This document shows positions 42,139-49,769 of a DNA stretch of 64,000 bases, piece by piece (position 1 is the stretch's first letter; each line of letters begins with the position of its first letter). This DNA comes from Pseudoxanthomonas sp. Its GTDB lineage: Bacteria > Pseudomonadota > Gammaproteobacteria > Xanthomonadales > Xanthomonadaceae. The stretch lies in the NCBI RefSeq assembly GCF_035999195.1, contig NZ_DASYGY010000009.1:2170001-2234000 (forward strand). The letters run 5' to 3'. Below the pieces are notes generated by a model. It was not told where the DNA came from, searched no databases, and worked only from the letters and a program-made list of their open reading frames with translations. Made by a program: the position numbers and the translations under genes.

Positions 42139-42921
42139 TTACGCGGTCGGGACGGTGCCGCCGTCGATCACGTGTTCCGACCCCGACACGGACGCCGCCC
42201 GCGGCGACACCAGGAACGCGATGAGGTCGGCGACCTCGCTCGGCTGGGCAGGCCGTCCCAACGGGATGCCGCCCAGCGCCTCCATGACCATCCGCCTGGC
42301 GCCTTCGTAATCCGTGCCCACATTGGCCGCGATGCCGCCGAGGAAGTCGACCGCGGCTTCCGTCTCGACCCAGCCCGGCGAGACGCGGACCACCCGCACG
42401 CCCTGGGGCGTCACTTCCTTGGAGAGCGCCTTGCTGTAGGTGGACAGCGCGGCCTTGGCGGCGGCATAGGCGATGGTGGCGTCGTGCAGCGGCAGCACGC
42501 GCTGGATCGACGTCACGTGCAGGATCACGCCGGACCCCTGCGCGAGCATCGCCGGCAGCAGCGCGCGATCCATCCGCACGGCCGACATCAGGTTCACGTC
42601 GAGCGCCTTGGCCCACTCCGCATCGTCCAGCACGGCGAAACCGCCTGCGGGGGCCGACGACCCGCCGACCACATTGATCAGGATGTCGATGCCGCCGAGT
42701 TCGTGCCGGGCCGCCTCCGCCGCCGCGCGCACGCCGTCGGCGGTAGCCAGGTCGGCCGCCACGTAGTGGACATGCTCGAGCGGCGTGTCCGGCACCGAGC
42801 GCGCGGTCGTCGCGACGCGCGCTCCGAGCTGGATCAGCCGTTCGACGACGGCCGCACCGACCCCTCGCGTGCCGCCGGTGACCAGGATGCGCTTGCCAGC
42901 CAGCTGGAGGTCGAAACTCAT
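42139..42921 (-). CDS. Short-chain dehydrogenase/reductase
   Basis: 260 residues. The cofactor motif is TGGTRGVG (15-22), and the catalytic triad is Ser138, Tyr152 and Lys156 (HVTSIQ..., YAAAK). The C-terminus GSEHVIDGGTVPTA is the classical SDR ending. It oxidises or reduces an alcohol/ketone with NAD(P)H. Its ATG overlaps the stop of the NTF2-like gene as ATGA, so the two are translationally coupled. Confidence 0.93.
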   Translation of the reverse strand: MSFDLQLAGKRILVTGGTRGVGAAVVERLIQLGARVATTARSVPDTPLEHVHYVAADLATADGVRAAAEAARHELGGIDILINVVGGSSAPAGGFAVLDDAEWAKALDVNLMSAVRMDRALLPAMLAQGSGVILHVTSIQRVLPLHDATIAYAAAKAALSTYSKALSKEVTPQGVRVVRVSPGWVETEAAVDFLGGIAANVGTDYEGARRMVMEALGGIPLGRPAQPSEVADLIAFLVSPRAASVSGSEHVIDGGTVPTA

Positions 42922-43247
42922 GGCGCGATCTCCAGCGTGGCGATCTTGCCGCGCTCCAGCGTGAAGCGATAACGCAGGTCCAGCGGGCTGCCCGGGAAGT
43001 CGCCCGACACCTGGCTGGTCACGGTGTAGCTGCGGCCCTGCGTCTCCAGCGTGTGGGGCGTCGCGGTGTAGGTGTACGTGGCGGACGACGCGGTCTTCCA
43101 GGCTTCGATCGCGGCGAGGCCCGAATGGGTATGGCCTTCGTCCAGGACGACGCCGTCCCGGGTGAAGCAGCGGGCGACGGCCTGGCCGTCCTGACGGTCG
43201 GCCTCGAAGTAGGCGGCAATGGGTTCAGGCAGGTCCAGCGCTTTCAT
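42918..43247 (-). CDS. NTF2-like protein
   Basis: 109 residues from the ATG at 43247; the open frame upstream runs into the intergenic region. Compact cone fold of the SnoaL-like/NTF2 type: IAAYFEADRQDGQAVARCFTRDGVVLDEGHTHSGLAAIEAW, then a beta-sheet end. It may bind or isomerise a small organic substrate with the SDR. It is the first gene of the group controlled by the divergent LysR gene. Confidence 0.85.
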   Translation of the reverse strand: MKALDLPEPIAAYFEADRQDGQAVARCFTRDGVVLDEGHTHSGLAAIEAWKTASSATYTYTATPHTLETQGRSYTVTSQVSGDFPGSPLDLRYRFTLERGKIATLEIAP

Positions 43248-43294
43248 GGCAGGGCTCCGGTGGGGTGGGTGGAGCCAGCTTGAAGCGCCCTGCA

Positions 43295-43318
43295 GGATTA
43301 GAGAATCGCCTATTATCC
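43295..43318. promoter_or_regulatory. Imperfect palindrome in the divergent LysR promoter region
   Basis: GGATTAGAG, AATCGC, CTATTATCC: two 9-bp arms with two mismatches, centred in the 99 bases between the NTF2-like gene (start 43247) and the LysR gene (start 43347). Likely LysR site overlapping promoter boxes for both directions (TATTAT on the plus strand, TCTAAT on the minus strand). Low certainty. Confidence 0.45.
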
Positions 43319-43346
43319 GATCAGGCCATGTAGGAATCGGTACACA

Positions 43347-44249
43347 ATGCGCGGTTCGGAATTTGCCGAACTCAAGGCCTTCGTGGCCGTGGTCGACCGG
43401 GCCAGCTTCGCCCGGGCCGCCGACCACCTGGGGCTGTCGCGCTCGGCCCTCAGCCAGATCATCCGGCAGCTGGAAGCCCGGCTCGGCGTTCGATTGTTGA
43501 ACCGCACCACCCGCAGCGTGTCACCGACCGAACCCGGACGGCAGCTGCACGAGCGCATCGCGCCGATGCTCCGCGACATGGATGACGCCGTGGCGCAGGC
43601 CGTGGGCACGCGTGCGCGCACCGCCGGGACCCTGCGCATCAACACGCTGAGCATGGCGGCCAAGCGAGTGATCGCGCCACGGTTGGGACGGTTCGCCCTC
43701 GCGCATCCCGACGTCGTGCTCGACATCGTCATCGACGACGGCCTGAGCGATATCGCAGCCGAAGGATTCGACGCCGGCATCCGGGTGGGCGGCCGGCTGC
43801 AGAAGGACATGGTGGCGGTGCGGCTCACGCCCGACTTCGAGCTGCTCGCCGTGGCGTCGCCCGACTACCTCGCCCGGCACGGCGAACCGAAGACGCCGGC
43901 GGATCTGAGCCAGCACGCGTGCATCAACTGGCGCTTCCCCGGCAGCGGCAAGATCGCCGGCTGGTCGTTCGAGAAGAAGCGCAAGGCGGTCGAATTCTTC
44001 GGCGAGGGAAAGGTGATCTCGAACCACCAGGACATCATCGTGCCCGCCGCGCTGCAGGGGCTCGGCATCCTGTACGCGTACAACGACGACGACATCGCCG
44101 AGGCGTTGCGCGATGGACGGCTCAAGCGCGTGCTCGCCGACTGGTCGCCGACGGTACCCGGCCTGTTCCTCTACTACTCGAGCCGGCGCTACATGCTGCC
44201 GGCGCTCCGGGCCTTCATCGACTGCCTGCTCGATCGCGACCTGGGTTGA
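43347..44249 (+). CDS. LysR-family transcription regulator
   Basis: 300 residues with a winged helix (FAELKAFVAVVDRASFARAADHLGLSRSALSQIIRQLE) and a substrate-binding domain. It is of the CrgA/DsdC-like subgroup (LRINTLSMAAKRVIAPRL). It reads divergently from the NTF2-SDR-hydrolase-GMC group and is their likely regulator; an imperfect palindrome is in the gap. The regulator at 27855 has a similar motif order (DAGVRLG/DAGIRVG) and a similar neighbourhood. Confidence 0.93.
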   Translation: MRGSEFAELKAFVAVVDRASFARAADHLGLSRSALSQIIRQLEARLGVRLLNRTTRSVSPTEPGRQLHERIAPMLRDMDDAVAQAVGTRARTAGTLRINTLSMAAKRVIAPRLGRFALAHPDVVLDIVIDDGLSDIAAEGFDAGIRVGGRLQKDMVAVRLTPDFELLAVASPDYLARHGEPKTPADLSQHACINWRFPGSGKIAGWSFEKKRKAVEFFGEGKVISNHQDIIVPAALQGLGILYAYNDDDIAEALRDGRLKRVLADWSPTVPGLFLYYSSRRYMLPALRAFIDCLLDRDLG

Positions 44250-44356
44250 GCAGGTTGCAACGACGCAGGACAGCGGCGCGACGCACGCGCCGTGTCTTTG
44301 CCAAGCGCGAGGGTCATCGCCGGCACGCGCGTGGGCTGCGCGCAATCAGGCCTGCG

Positions 44357-45082
44357 TCAATCGCGCGAGGCGCGTGCGCCCTTGCGATCGCCGCGTTCGG
44401 CCGCCGCGCGGCTTTGCGCGAACTCGGGAAAGGTGTCCGCGAGTGATTTCTTGTCGGGCAGGATGTAGAACACGCCGCCGCGCTCGAACGTCGTGCGCAT
44501 GACCTGTTCGTAGAACTCGGGCGAGACGTTGATGCAGCCGTGCGTGATGCGGTTGTCGTCGGGCGTCGGCGATGCCAGGCGTTCGACGCGCCTTTCCGCC
44601 GGGACGCCGGTGGCGGTCGGATGGATGGAGACGGCGGATTCGTGGTCGACCCACAGCACGCGTCCGGCGTCGATGGACGGACCGTAGCCGCCCACGAAAC
44701 GGCCCGCAGGCGTGGTGCGATCCCTGCCCGGGATTTCACGCAGCGCAAGGCCGGCCACGCCGGGCGCGGTGTGATCGCCGACGGCCGAGCCGAAGAGCCC
44801 GGGCGCCGCACCGCGAAGCCGGCCATTGCCGTCGAACACGAGGATCTGTGCGGCGGCCTTGTCCATGATCGCGAACGGATAGCCCTGGCTGTCCTTGCTC
44901 GCCACGACCCAGCCGGCGAGTTCGATGACGGTGTCGGCCACGTCCTGGCCGGGGGGAAGCTGGTCGAGGGCCGCGGCGGGCGGCGCGGCACCTGCCTTGT
45001 CCTTGCCGTCCCGGGCGCTGGCGACGTCCGCGCACGCGAATGCCAGCGTCAACGCCAGCGCTCCACAGGCGGTCCGGATCAA
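44357..45082 (-). CDS. Exported L,D-transpeptidase (YkuD family)
   Basis: 241 residues. No ATG or GTG opens this frame near the N-terminus; the first usable start is a TTG at 45082 (in-frame stop at 45119-45121), and no good ribosome site precedes it, so the start is uncertain. A signal peptide (ending VASARDG) is followed by a YkuD domain with the catalytic motif HGCIN (Cys183). Family enzymes make 3-3 peptidoglycan cross-links or attach lipoproteins to peptidoglycan. An Lpp-like lipoprotein gene lies just upstream on the same strand, with a strong hairpin between. Confidence 0.85.
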   Translation of the reverse strand: MIRTACGALALTLAFACADVASARDGKDKAGAAPPAAALDQLPPGQDVADTVIELAGWVVASKDSQGYPFAIMDKAAAQILVFDGNGRLRGAAPGLFGSAVGDHTAPGVAGLALREIPGRDRTTPAGRFVGGYGPSIDAGRVLWVDHESAVSIHPTATGVPAERRVERLASPTPDDNRITHGCINVSPEFYEQVMRTTFERGGVFYILPDKKSLADTFPEFAQSRAAAERGDRKGARASRD

Positions 45083-45150
45083 GGGATGAGTATGCGTACC
45101 GATGGGACGTTCCTCGGCTCAGTGAGGGAGTGAAGGGTGACGATGGGCAG

Positions 45151-45176
45151 ACCGGTGGCCCGCAGGGGCCACCGGT
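45151..45176 (-). terminator. Perfect 11-bp hairpin between the lipoprotein and the L,D-transpeptidase genes
   Basis: ACCGGTGGCCC at 45151-45161, loop GCAG, GGGCCACCGGT at 45166-45176. It starts ten bases after the lipoprotein stop (45186) in the transcription direction. There is no T-tract after it, so it could be a GC-only terminator or a stabiliser that separates expression of the abundant lipoprotein from that of the transpeptidase. Confidence 0.55.
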
Positions 45177-45185
45177 CCGGTGACA

Positions 45186-45443
45186 TCAACCGCGCGGCAC
45201 GCGACGCGGTGCGGCTTCCAGCTGACGGACGCGACCTTCGATCTGGTCCAGGCGCTGGTTGGCCTGCTGGGCGGACTGATTGGCCGACTCGGCGCTCTGT
45301 GCGGCGCCCTGCACGCGCGTGTCGAGCTGGTCGAGGCGCGAGTTGATGCCCGCGAACTCGTCGTCGTACGTGGCGCAGCCGGAAAAGGCGAGCGTGGCCA
45401 GCAGCGCCACGCCGATCGTCAGGTGTTGTTTTTTCTGGAACAT
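45186..45443 (-). CDS. Small Lpp/OprI-like outer-membrane lipoprotein
   Basis: 85 residues; the ATG at 45443 follows a strong GGAGG. Lipobox: LAFSGC, giving a lipidated Cys at about 24. The mature part is one long heptad coiled coil (INSRLDQLDTRV...SANQSAQQANQRLDQIEGRVRQLE), the Lpp/OprI shape of a trimeric outer-membrane lipoprotein. The end is AAPRRVPRG: it lacks the C-terminal Lys by which E. coli Lpp is joined to peptidoglycan. It is probably abundant; the adjacent L,D-transpeptidase suggests a wall link, but the usual attachment residue is missing. Confidence 0.85.
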   Translation of the reverse strand: MFQKKQHLTIGVALLATLAFSGCATYDDEFAGINSRLDQLDTRVQGAAQSAESANQSAQQANQRLDQIEGRVRQLEAAPRRVPRG

Positions 45444-45657
45444 TCCAATCCTCCTTCGTCTGGGGGAACCGGAATATAGCGGCCTTTTTCGTTCACCCCG
45501 GCAACCGCCTTCAGCTGGAATTGGCGTACGTCGAGACGCTGTGAAGACGGTGTTCACGCGTTGGCCGTCCGTCAGAAAGAAATCGCGTCGCGCAGCGGCC
45601 GGAAAGCGTGAAACCTGTTGGAAAACCGCTCCACTAAGGTTGACGTCCTGCAGTGAA

Positions 45658-46482
45658 TCAACGCCGTATTTCATCCATTCGCTCACCGACCCATACCTGC
45701 AGATCCAACGTCTGCAGCCAGCCGTGATGGGTCAGGAACGCCACGTCTGCGGCATCGCGACCGTAGGCGACCACGATGCGGCCGCCGCGCGGCGCGGACT
45801 GCGTCGGATCGAAGGTGTACCAGCGTCCATCCAGATACGCCTCGAACCACGCATGCAGATCCATCGGCGCCAGTCCGTGCAGATAGCCGACCACCATGCG
45901 GGCCGGAATCCGCAGGCTCCTGCACAGCGTGATGCCGACATGGGCCTGGTCGCGGCAGACGCCCGCGCCCGCTTCCATCGTGCCGAGTGCGTCCGTGCTG
46001 GCATCGCTGACGCCGTACCGGTACGCGATGTGCGTGCGGATCCATTCCACGACGGCGCCGACCTGGCCACTGCGCGGACCGGCCGCCTCGACGATCGCCT
46101 GCGCCTGCTCGAACGTGCGATCGCTCGGGCAGTAGCGGCTCGGCAACAGGTACTGCAGCGTGTGATCGGGCAGCAGGGCCGCCGGCACCGGCGCGACCCA
46201 CGGCGCAAGGGCGATATCGCGCTCGGTCTCCACCTCCAGTTCGGCGCGGATGCGCATGCGCCCGCGCGGCACCACGAAGCGCTGGCACAGGTTGCCGAAC
46301 ACGTCGACGAACTCGGTCGGCCGGACGTGGGGATCGAAGGCATAGGTTTCGCTGATCAGCCATTGCGCATCGCCGCTGCGCGGACGCAGCATGGCGACCA
46401 CCGCGCAGTCTTCGATCGATTCGACCGTCAGTTCGCATCCGGCCAGCAGGCGCATGTTCGATCCGTTCGGGGGGTTGTTCAT
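45658..46482 (-). CDS. Transglutaminase-like protein
   Basis: 274 residues from the ATG at 46482 (MNNPPN). The N-terminal beta-rich domain (PRGRMRIRAELEVETERD, region 40-120) and the C-terminal transglutaminase-like core (VEWIRTHIAYRYGVSDASTDALGTMEAGAGVCRDQAHVGITLCRSLRIPARMVVGYL...HAWFEAYLDGRWYTFDPT) carry the catalytic Cys (VCRDQAH), His (LHAWFE) and Asp (FDPTQ). It is likely a cysteine peptidase/amidase rather than a true transglutaminase. Cytoplasmic. It does not belong obviously to any operon here. Confidence 0.9.
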   Translation of the reverse strand: MNNPPNGSNMRLLAGCELTVESIEDCAVVAMLRPRSGDAQWLISETYAFDPHVRPTEFVDVFGNLCQRFVVPRGRMRIRAELEVETERDIALAPWVAPVPAALLPDHTLQYLLPSRYCPSDRTFEQAQAIVEAAGPRSGQVGAVVEWIRTHIAYRYGVSDASTDALGTMEAGAGVCRDQAHVGITLCRSLRIPARMVVGYLHGLAPMDLHAWFEAYLDGRWYTFDPTQSAPRGGRIVVAYGRDAADVAFLTHHGWLQTLDLQVWVGERMDEIRR

Positions 46483-46605
46483 GGCGGAAGCCCTGGCGCT
46501 TCGAGGCGCGCGGTGATCGGCAGCAGGACGGCAGGCGTCCGTGCGCGGACTACGCGCGGCGGCGGGATGCTCGCGCAAAAGCGCCGGCACCCGGACTGCG
46601 AGCGC

Positions 46606-46761
46606 TCACGGGGCCAACGGCATCTGCCCGGCCACTAGGCGGAGCAGCGCGGCCTGGCGCTCCCGCATCCAGCGCGTGGCCCATGCGGTGCCTGCGTCCA
46701 GCGACCGCACGGCGATCTGTTCCTGGCGCACGTCCGTGCCGCTGATCAGGATCCTTGCCAT
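46606..46761 (-). CDS. Possible 51-residue protein overlapping a second small frame
   Basis: The ATG at 46761 follows GGGTGG at a short distance. The 51 residues (MARILISGTDVRQEQIAVRS..., ending AGQMPLAP) keep the high-GC third-position bias of real genes here. A second frame reading LPDGFTWDMGERCRTRVRHG to 46746 also looks coding and ends 13 bases inside this one, so two tiny overlapping genes or a frameshifted gene are possible. I recognise no family. Confidence 0.35.
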   Translation of the reverse strand: MARILISGTDVRQEQIAVRSLDAGTAWATRWMRERQAALLRLVAGQMPLAP

Positions 46762-46990
46762 CCACCCTTGCCGCTCGGGGCCGGCTCGACGATGCGCACG
46801 CCATGGCGGACCCGCGTGCGGCAACGTTCGCCCATGTCCCAGGTGAATCCGTCCGGCAGCGGAGCTGAGCGGAGTGCGCGTGTTCACGGTGAGCCCCGGC
46901 GACGTCGGCGCTCACCTTCGCACAGCTCCCGTGCGGAGCGCGTGAGGGAAGATCGTGCCCGACGGCATGGACGCGCCGGGCGGTGACGTG

Positions 46991-47335
46991 TCAGCGCCAG
47001 CTGGCCTTGCGCGACGGCGTGGGCGGGGTGGGCGCGGGATCGAGGGTGGGCACCAGCAGCGACAGGCGCGCCTTGGCGTAGTCGCCGCTGCCTTCGACAT
47101 CCAGCTTGCCCGCGCTGTTGGGATTGATCAGCGCCGTATCGAGGAACACCTCTTCACCGACCGCCACGCGATGGCGCGCACTGCACACCTTCGCCGGCAC
47201 CTGCAGCACGCTGATGCCATCCCGCTGCCACTTGGTCTCCGGCGCAAGCCGCCGGACGATGGAGCCGTCCACCCACACATCCACCGAATCCGATTGCACC
47301 GACCGGCACTTGCCGATCCCGACATCAAAAGTCAT
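46991..47335 (-). CDS. Unknown 114-residue protein
   Basis: Starts at the ATG at 47335, with GGAGGG about eight bases upstream, a strong start. The sequence (MTFDVGIGKCRSVQSDSVDVWVDGS...) looks beta-rich: VDVWVDGS, ISVLQVPAKVCSARHRVAVGEEVFLDT, RLSLLVPTLD; it then ends in a Pro-rich tail (DPAPTPPTPSRKASWR). No signal peptide or membrane segment. I do not recognise the family. It follows the 93-residue gene at 47344 by 8 bases, so the two form a pair. Confidence 0.65.
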   Translation of the reverse strand: MTFDVGIGKCRSVQSDSVDVWVDGSIVRRLAPETKWQRDGISVLQVPAKVCSARHRVAVGEEVFLDTALINPNSAGKLDVEGSGDYAKARLSLLVPTLDPAPTPPTPSRKASWR

Positions 47336-47343
47336 GCACCCTC

Positions 47344-47625
47344 CTACAGGGCGGTATGCGTCAACGTGAATTGGAAACCGCGTGCTTCCAGCAGACGGCG
47401 CATGCGCTTCTCCGCCGGGACGCGATGGAACTGCCGGCCTGCCCACAAACCGAAGCAGGGTCGACCATTGGCATGCTGGCCTTGCGACGGCGGGCGTCGC
47501 GACACCGCGATGTCCATCGACTCGCAGGCGGTCGCCCACATCACCCGCAGATCGTCCGGCCCGATGGATTGCTGCTGCCCGAGATGGAGAATGAAAACCT
47601 GGACCTGCTGGTGGGACACATGCAC
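47344..47625 (-). CDS. Unknown 93-residue protein
   Basis: ATG at 47625 with GAGG upstream (GACGAGGTGC). Stop TAG at 47344; the ribosome site of the next gene overlaps it. The central part (GPDDLRVMWATACESMDIAVSRRPPSQGQHANGRP) and the end (GRQFHRVPAEKRMRRLLEARGFQFTLT) have a plausible coding pattern. No known motif. This gene and the next seem to form a two-gene unit of unknown function. An opposite-strand frame over the same DNA looks less like a gene. Confidence 0.5.
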   Translation of the reverse strand: MHVSHQQVQVFILHLGQQQSIGPDDLRVMWATACESMDIAVSRRPPSQGQHANGRPCFGLWAGRQFHRVPAEKRMRRLLEARGFQFTLTHTAL

Positions 47626-47852
47626 CTCGTCGGCACGCGCGCGATCGCGTCGTCAGGCCGAGAGGAAGAGAGGTCAGCCCGCAGGAGGCGGCGGAGGCGA
47701 CTGCCAGTCAGCCTGGACAGGTATACGCGGTTGGGCGGGTTATCGCAAATGCGTGCGCGCCCAGGTGGGGACTGGCACGCGCTTTCACTGCGATCGAGCG
47801 CAGTCTCCGGATCGCTCCATCTCAGCGGCCATCACGCGAGGGACCGCACGGT

Positions 47853-49769
47853 TCAGCGCGATGCACCCGCGCCCAACCGCCACCCCAGCCCCGACCATCG
47901 GCTGGCATGCCGGGCCAGTGCCTCGCGGATCACCGTATCGCTGCCGGCGACATGCAGTTCGCGGCGGGCGCGGGTGATGCCGGTATAGACCAGTTCACGC
48001 GAGAGCACGCGGTTGCTGCGGGCGGGCAGCAGCAGCCAGACCGTATCGAATTCCGATCCCTGCGCCTTGTGTACCGTCATCGCGAACGCCGACTCGTGCG
48101 CGGGCAGCGCGGCAGGATGGAATGCGCGCGGCTGTGCGGCCTCTTCACCCGGGAACCACGCGACCAGCGCGCCGCGCTCGTCGCGCAGGCAGAGGCCGAT
48201 GTCGCCGTTGAACAGGCGGTGGCGGTAGCTGTTCTCGGTGACGATCAGCAGCTGGCCATGGAAATGCCCGGGTCCACTGCGCGATGTGCCGGCGCCTGTA
48301 TCGAGCAGCAGGCGTTCGATGCGGGCGTTGAGCGTGCGTGCGCCCTGGGCGCCCTCGCGCACGGCGGTGAGCAGGCGCAGACGCGTGGACTGCGCCAGCG
48401 CATCGGCCGGCGTCGCGGCATGGGCCAGCGCGCGCCAGTGGGCGAGCAGGGCCTCGCGGTGCGCACCGAGCGGATCTGCCAGGCCTTCGTGGAAATGCAC
48501 GTTCGACAGCGTGCCGCTGCGGAGCAGATCCAGCGACGTGTCGGCCTCGCCCTGGCGCACGGCGGCGGCCAGCGGTGCCAGCTGCAGCGCTTCGCTCTGA
48601 CGCCAGCCGCGCTGCAGGTGCACGCGGATGCCGGGGAACGTCGTTCGATCGTCTGGGCGTGGGCCGGCATCGGCGGTTGCGCTGGAAGGCGCTGGTTCCA
48701 CGACTTCGCGGGCATGACGGTGGGACGGTTCGCCGAGCAGCGGATGCAACGCGTCCGCATCATCCTGCGCGAGCGCGGCGCCGTCGCCGGCGGCGCCGAG
48801 GATGGCGGCCAGCACGTCGCCGGCTTCCACCGAGGGAAGCTGGTCGGGATCGCCCAGCAGCACCAGGCGCGTGCCATCGGCGATGGCGTCGACCAGCTTG
48901 GCCATCAACGGCAGGTCGATCATCGAGGCTTCGTCGACCACCACCACGTCGAACGGCAACGGGTCGTCGCGGTCGTGCCGGAAGCGCGGCGAATCGGGAA
49001 TCGTGCCGAGCAGGCGATGCAGCGTAGTGCCGGTCGCGGGCAATGCCGCGAGCAGGTCGGCGTCGACACCGGACGCCGCCAGCGCATGCGCGGCGTGGCG
49101 CACGCTTTCGGCCATGCGTTCGGCGGCGCGTCCGGTGGGGGCGGCCAGGGCGATGCGCGGCACCGCGTGCCCGGCATGGCGCGCCTGCGCCGCCAGCAGT
49201 ACCAGCAGGCGCGCGGTGGTGGTGGTCTTGCCGGTGCCCGGACCACCGGTCACCAACAGCAGCGCATGCCGCAGCACGAGCGCAGCAGCGCGCGCCTGGT
49301 GGTCGTCGTGCGTGGCCTGCGGAAAGAGCATGGCGAACAACGGCGCCAGCGCCGCCACGTCGCCGGCAGTCGGTGCGTGGGTTGCGATGCGCTGCAGGCC
49401 CAGCGCCAGCGCGCGTTCGTACTCGCGATAGCGGCGCAGGTAAAGCAAGTCGCCTTCCAGCACGAGCGGCACGTGCGGATCGGAGGCCGCCACCGCATCG
49501 CAAGGCGTTGCGATCCAGCGCGATGCAGCCAGTTGCGCACGCCACGCGTCCCCGGCGGGCCAGGGAAGATCGGCGTCGTGCTCGAGCAGCTGCCACGGGG
49601 CCGACAGCGACAGCCCGGCGTGGCCCTTGGCGACCGCCAGCGACGCCAGCGCAGCGGCGGCGAGCACGCCATCGGGCGTGTCGCGCTGCAGCCGGCGCAG
49701 GCTCTGCGCCAGGGCATGGTCGAGCGTGCGCAGGTGGCCCCCTTTGTGAAGCGCGTCGAGCAGGCTCAT
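47853..49769 (-). CDS. recD: RecBCD exonuclease, alpha subunit (RecD helicase)
   Basis: 638 residues from the ATG at 49769, which overlaps the recB stop (ATGA). An SF1B helicase: the Walker A motif is VTGGPGTGKTTTTARLL near residue 180; DEASMIDL is the Walker B region; the C-terminal motifs HKAQGSEFD and VYTGITRARRELHV follow. RecD is the fast 5'-3' motor of RecBCD, needed for double-strand break processing and Chi response. It is the last gene of recC-recB-recD. The open frame upstream of this start lies inside recB in another frame. Confidence 0.96.
   Translation of the reverse strand: MSLLDALHKGGHLRTLDHALAQSLRRLQRDTPDGVLAAAALASLAVAKGHAGLSLSAPWQLLEHDADLPWPAGDAWRAQLAASRWIATPCDAVAASDPHVPLVLEGDLLYLRRYREYERALALGLQRIATHAPTAGDVAALAPLFAMLFPQATHDDHQARAAALVLRHALLLVTGGPGTGKTTTTARLLVLLAAQARHAGHAVPRIALAAPTGRAAERMAESVRHAAHALAASGVDADLLAALPATGTTLHRLLGTIPDSPRFRHDRDDPLPFDVVVVDEASMIDLPLMAKLVDAIADGTRLVLLGDPDQLPSVEAGDVLAAILGAAGDGAALAQDDADALHPLLGEPSHRHAREVVEPAPSSATADAGPRPDDRTTFPGIRVHLQRGWRQSEALQLAPLAAAVRQGEADTSLDLLRSGTLSNVHFHEGLADPLGAHREALLAHWRALAHAATPADALAQSTRLRLLTAVREGAQGARTLNARIERLLLDTGAGTSRSGPGHFHGQLLIVTENSYRHRLFNGDIGLCLRDERGALVAWFPGEEAAQPRAFHPAALPAHESAFAMTVHKAQGSEFDTVWLLLPARSNRVLSRELVYTGITRARRELHVAGSDTVIREALARHASRWSGLGWRLGAGASR

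Noticed and set aside
45658..46590. A longer start for the transglutaminase-like gene (ATG at 46590)
   Set aside because: It gives an Ala/Arg-rich N-terminus with no family resemblance; MNNPPN at 46482 is the more likely start.
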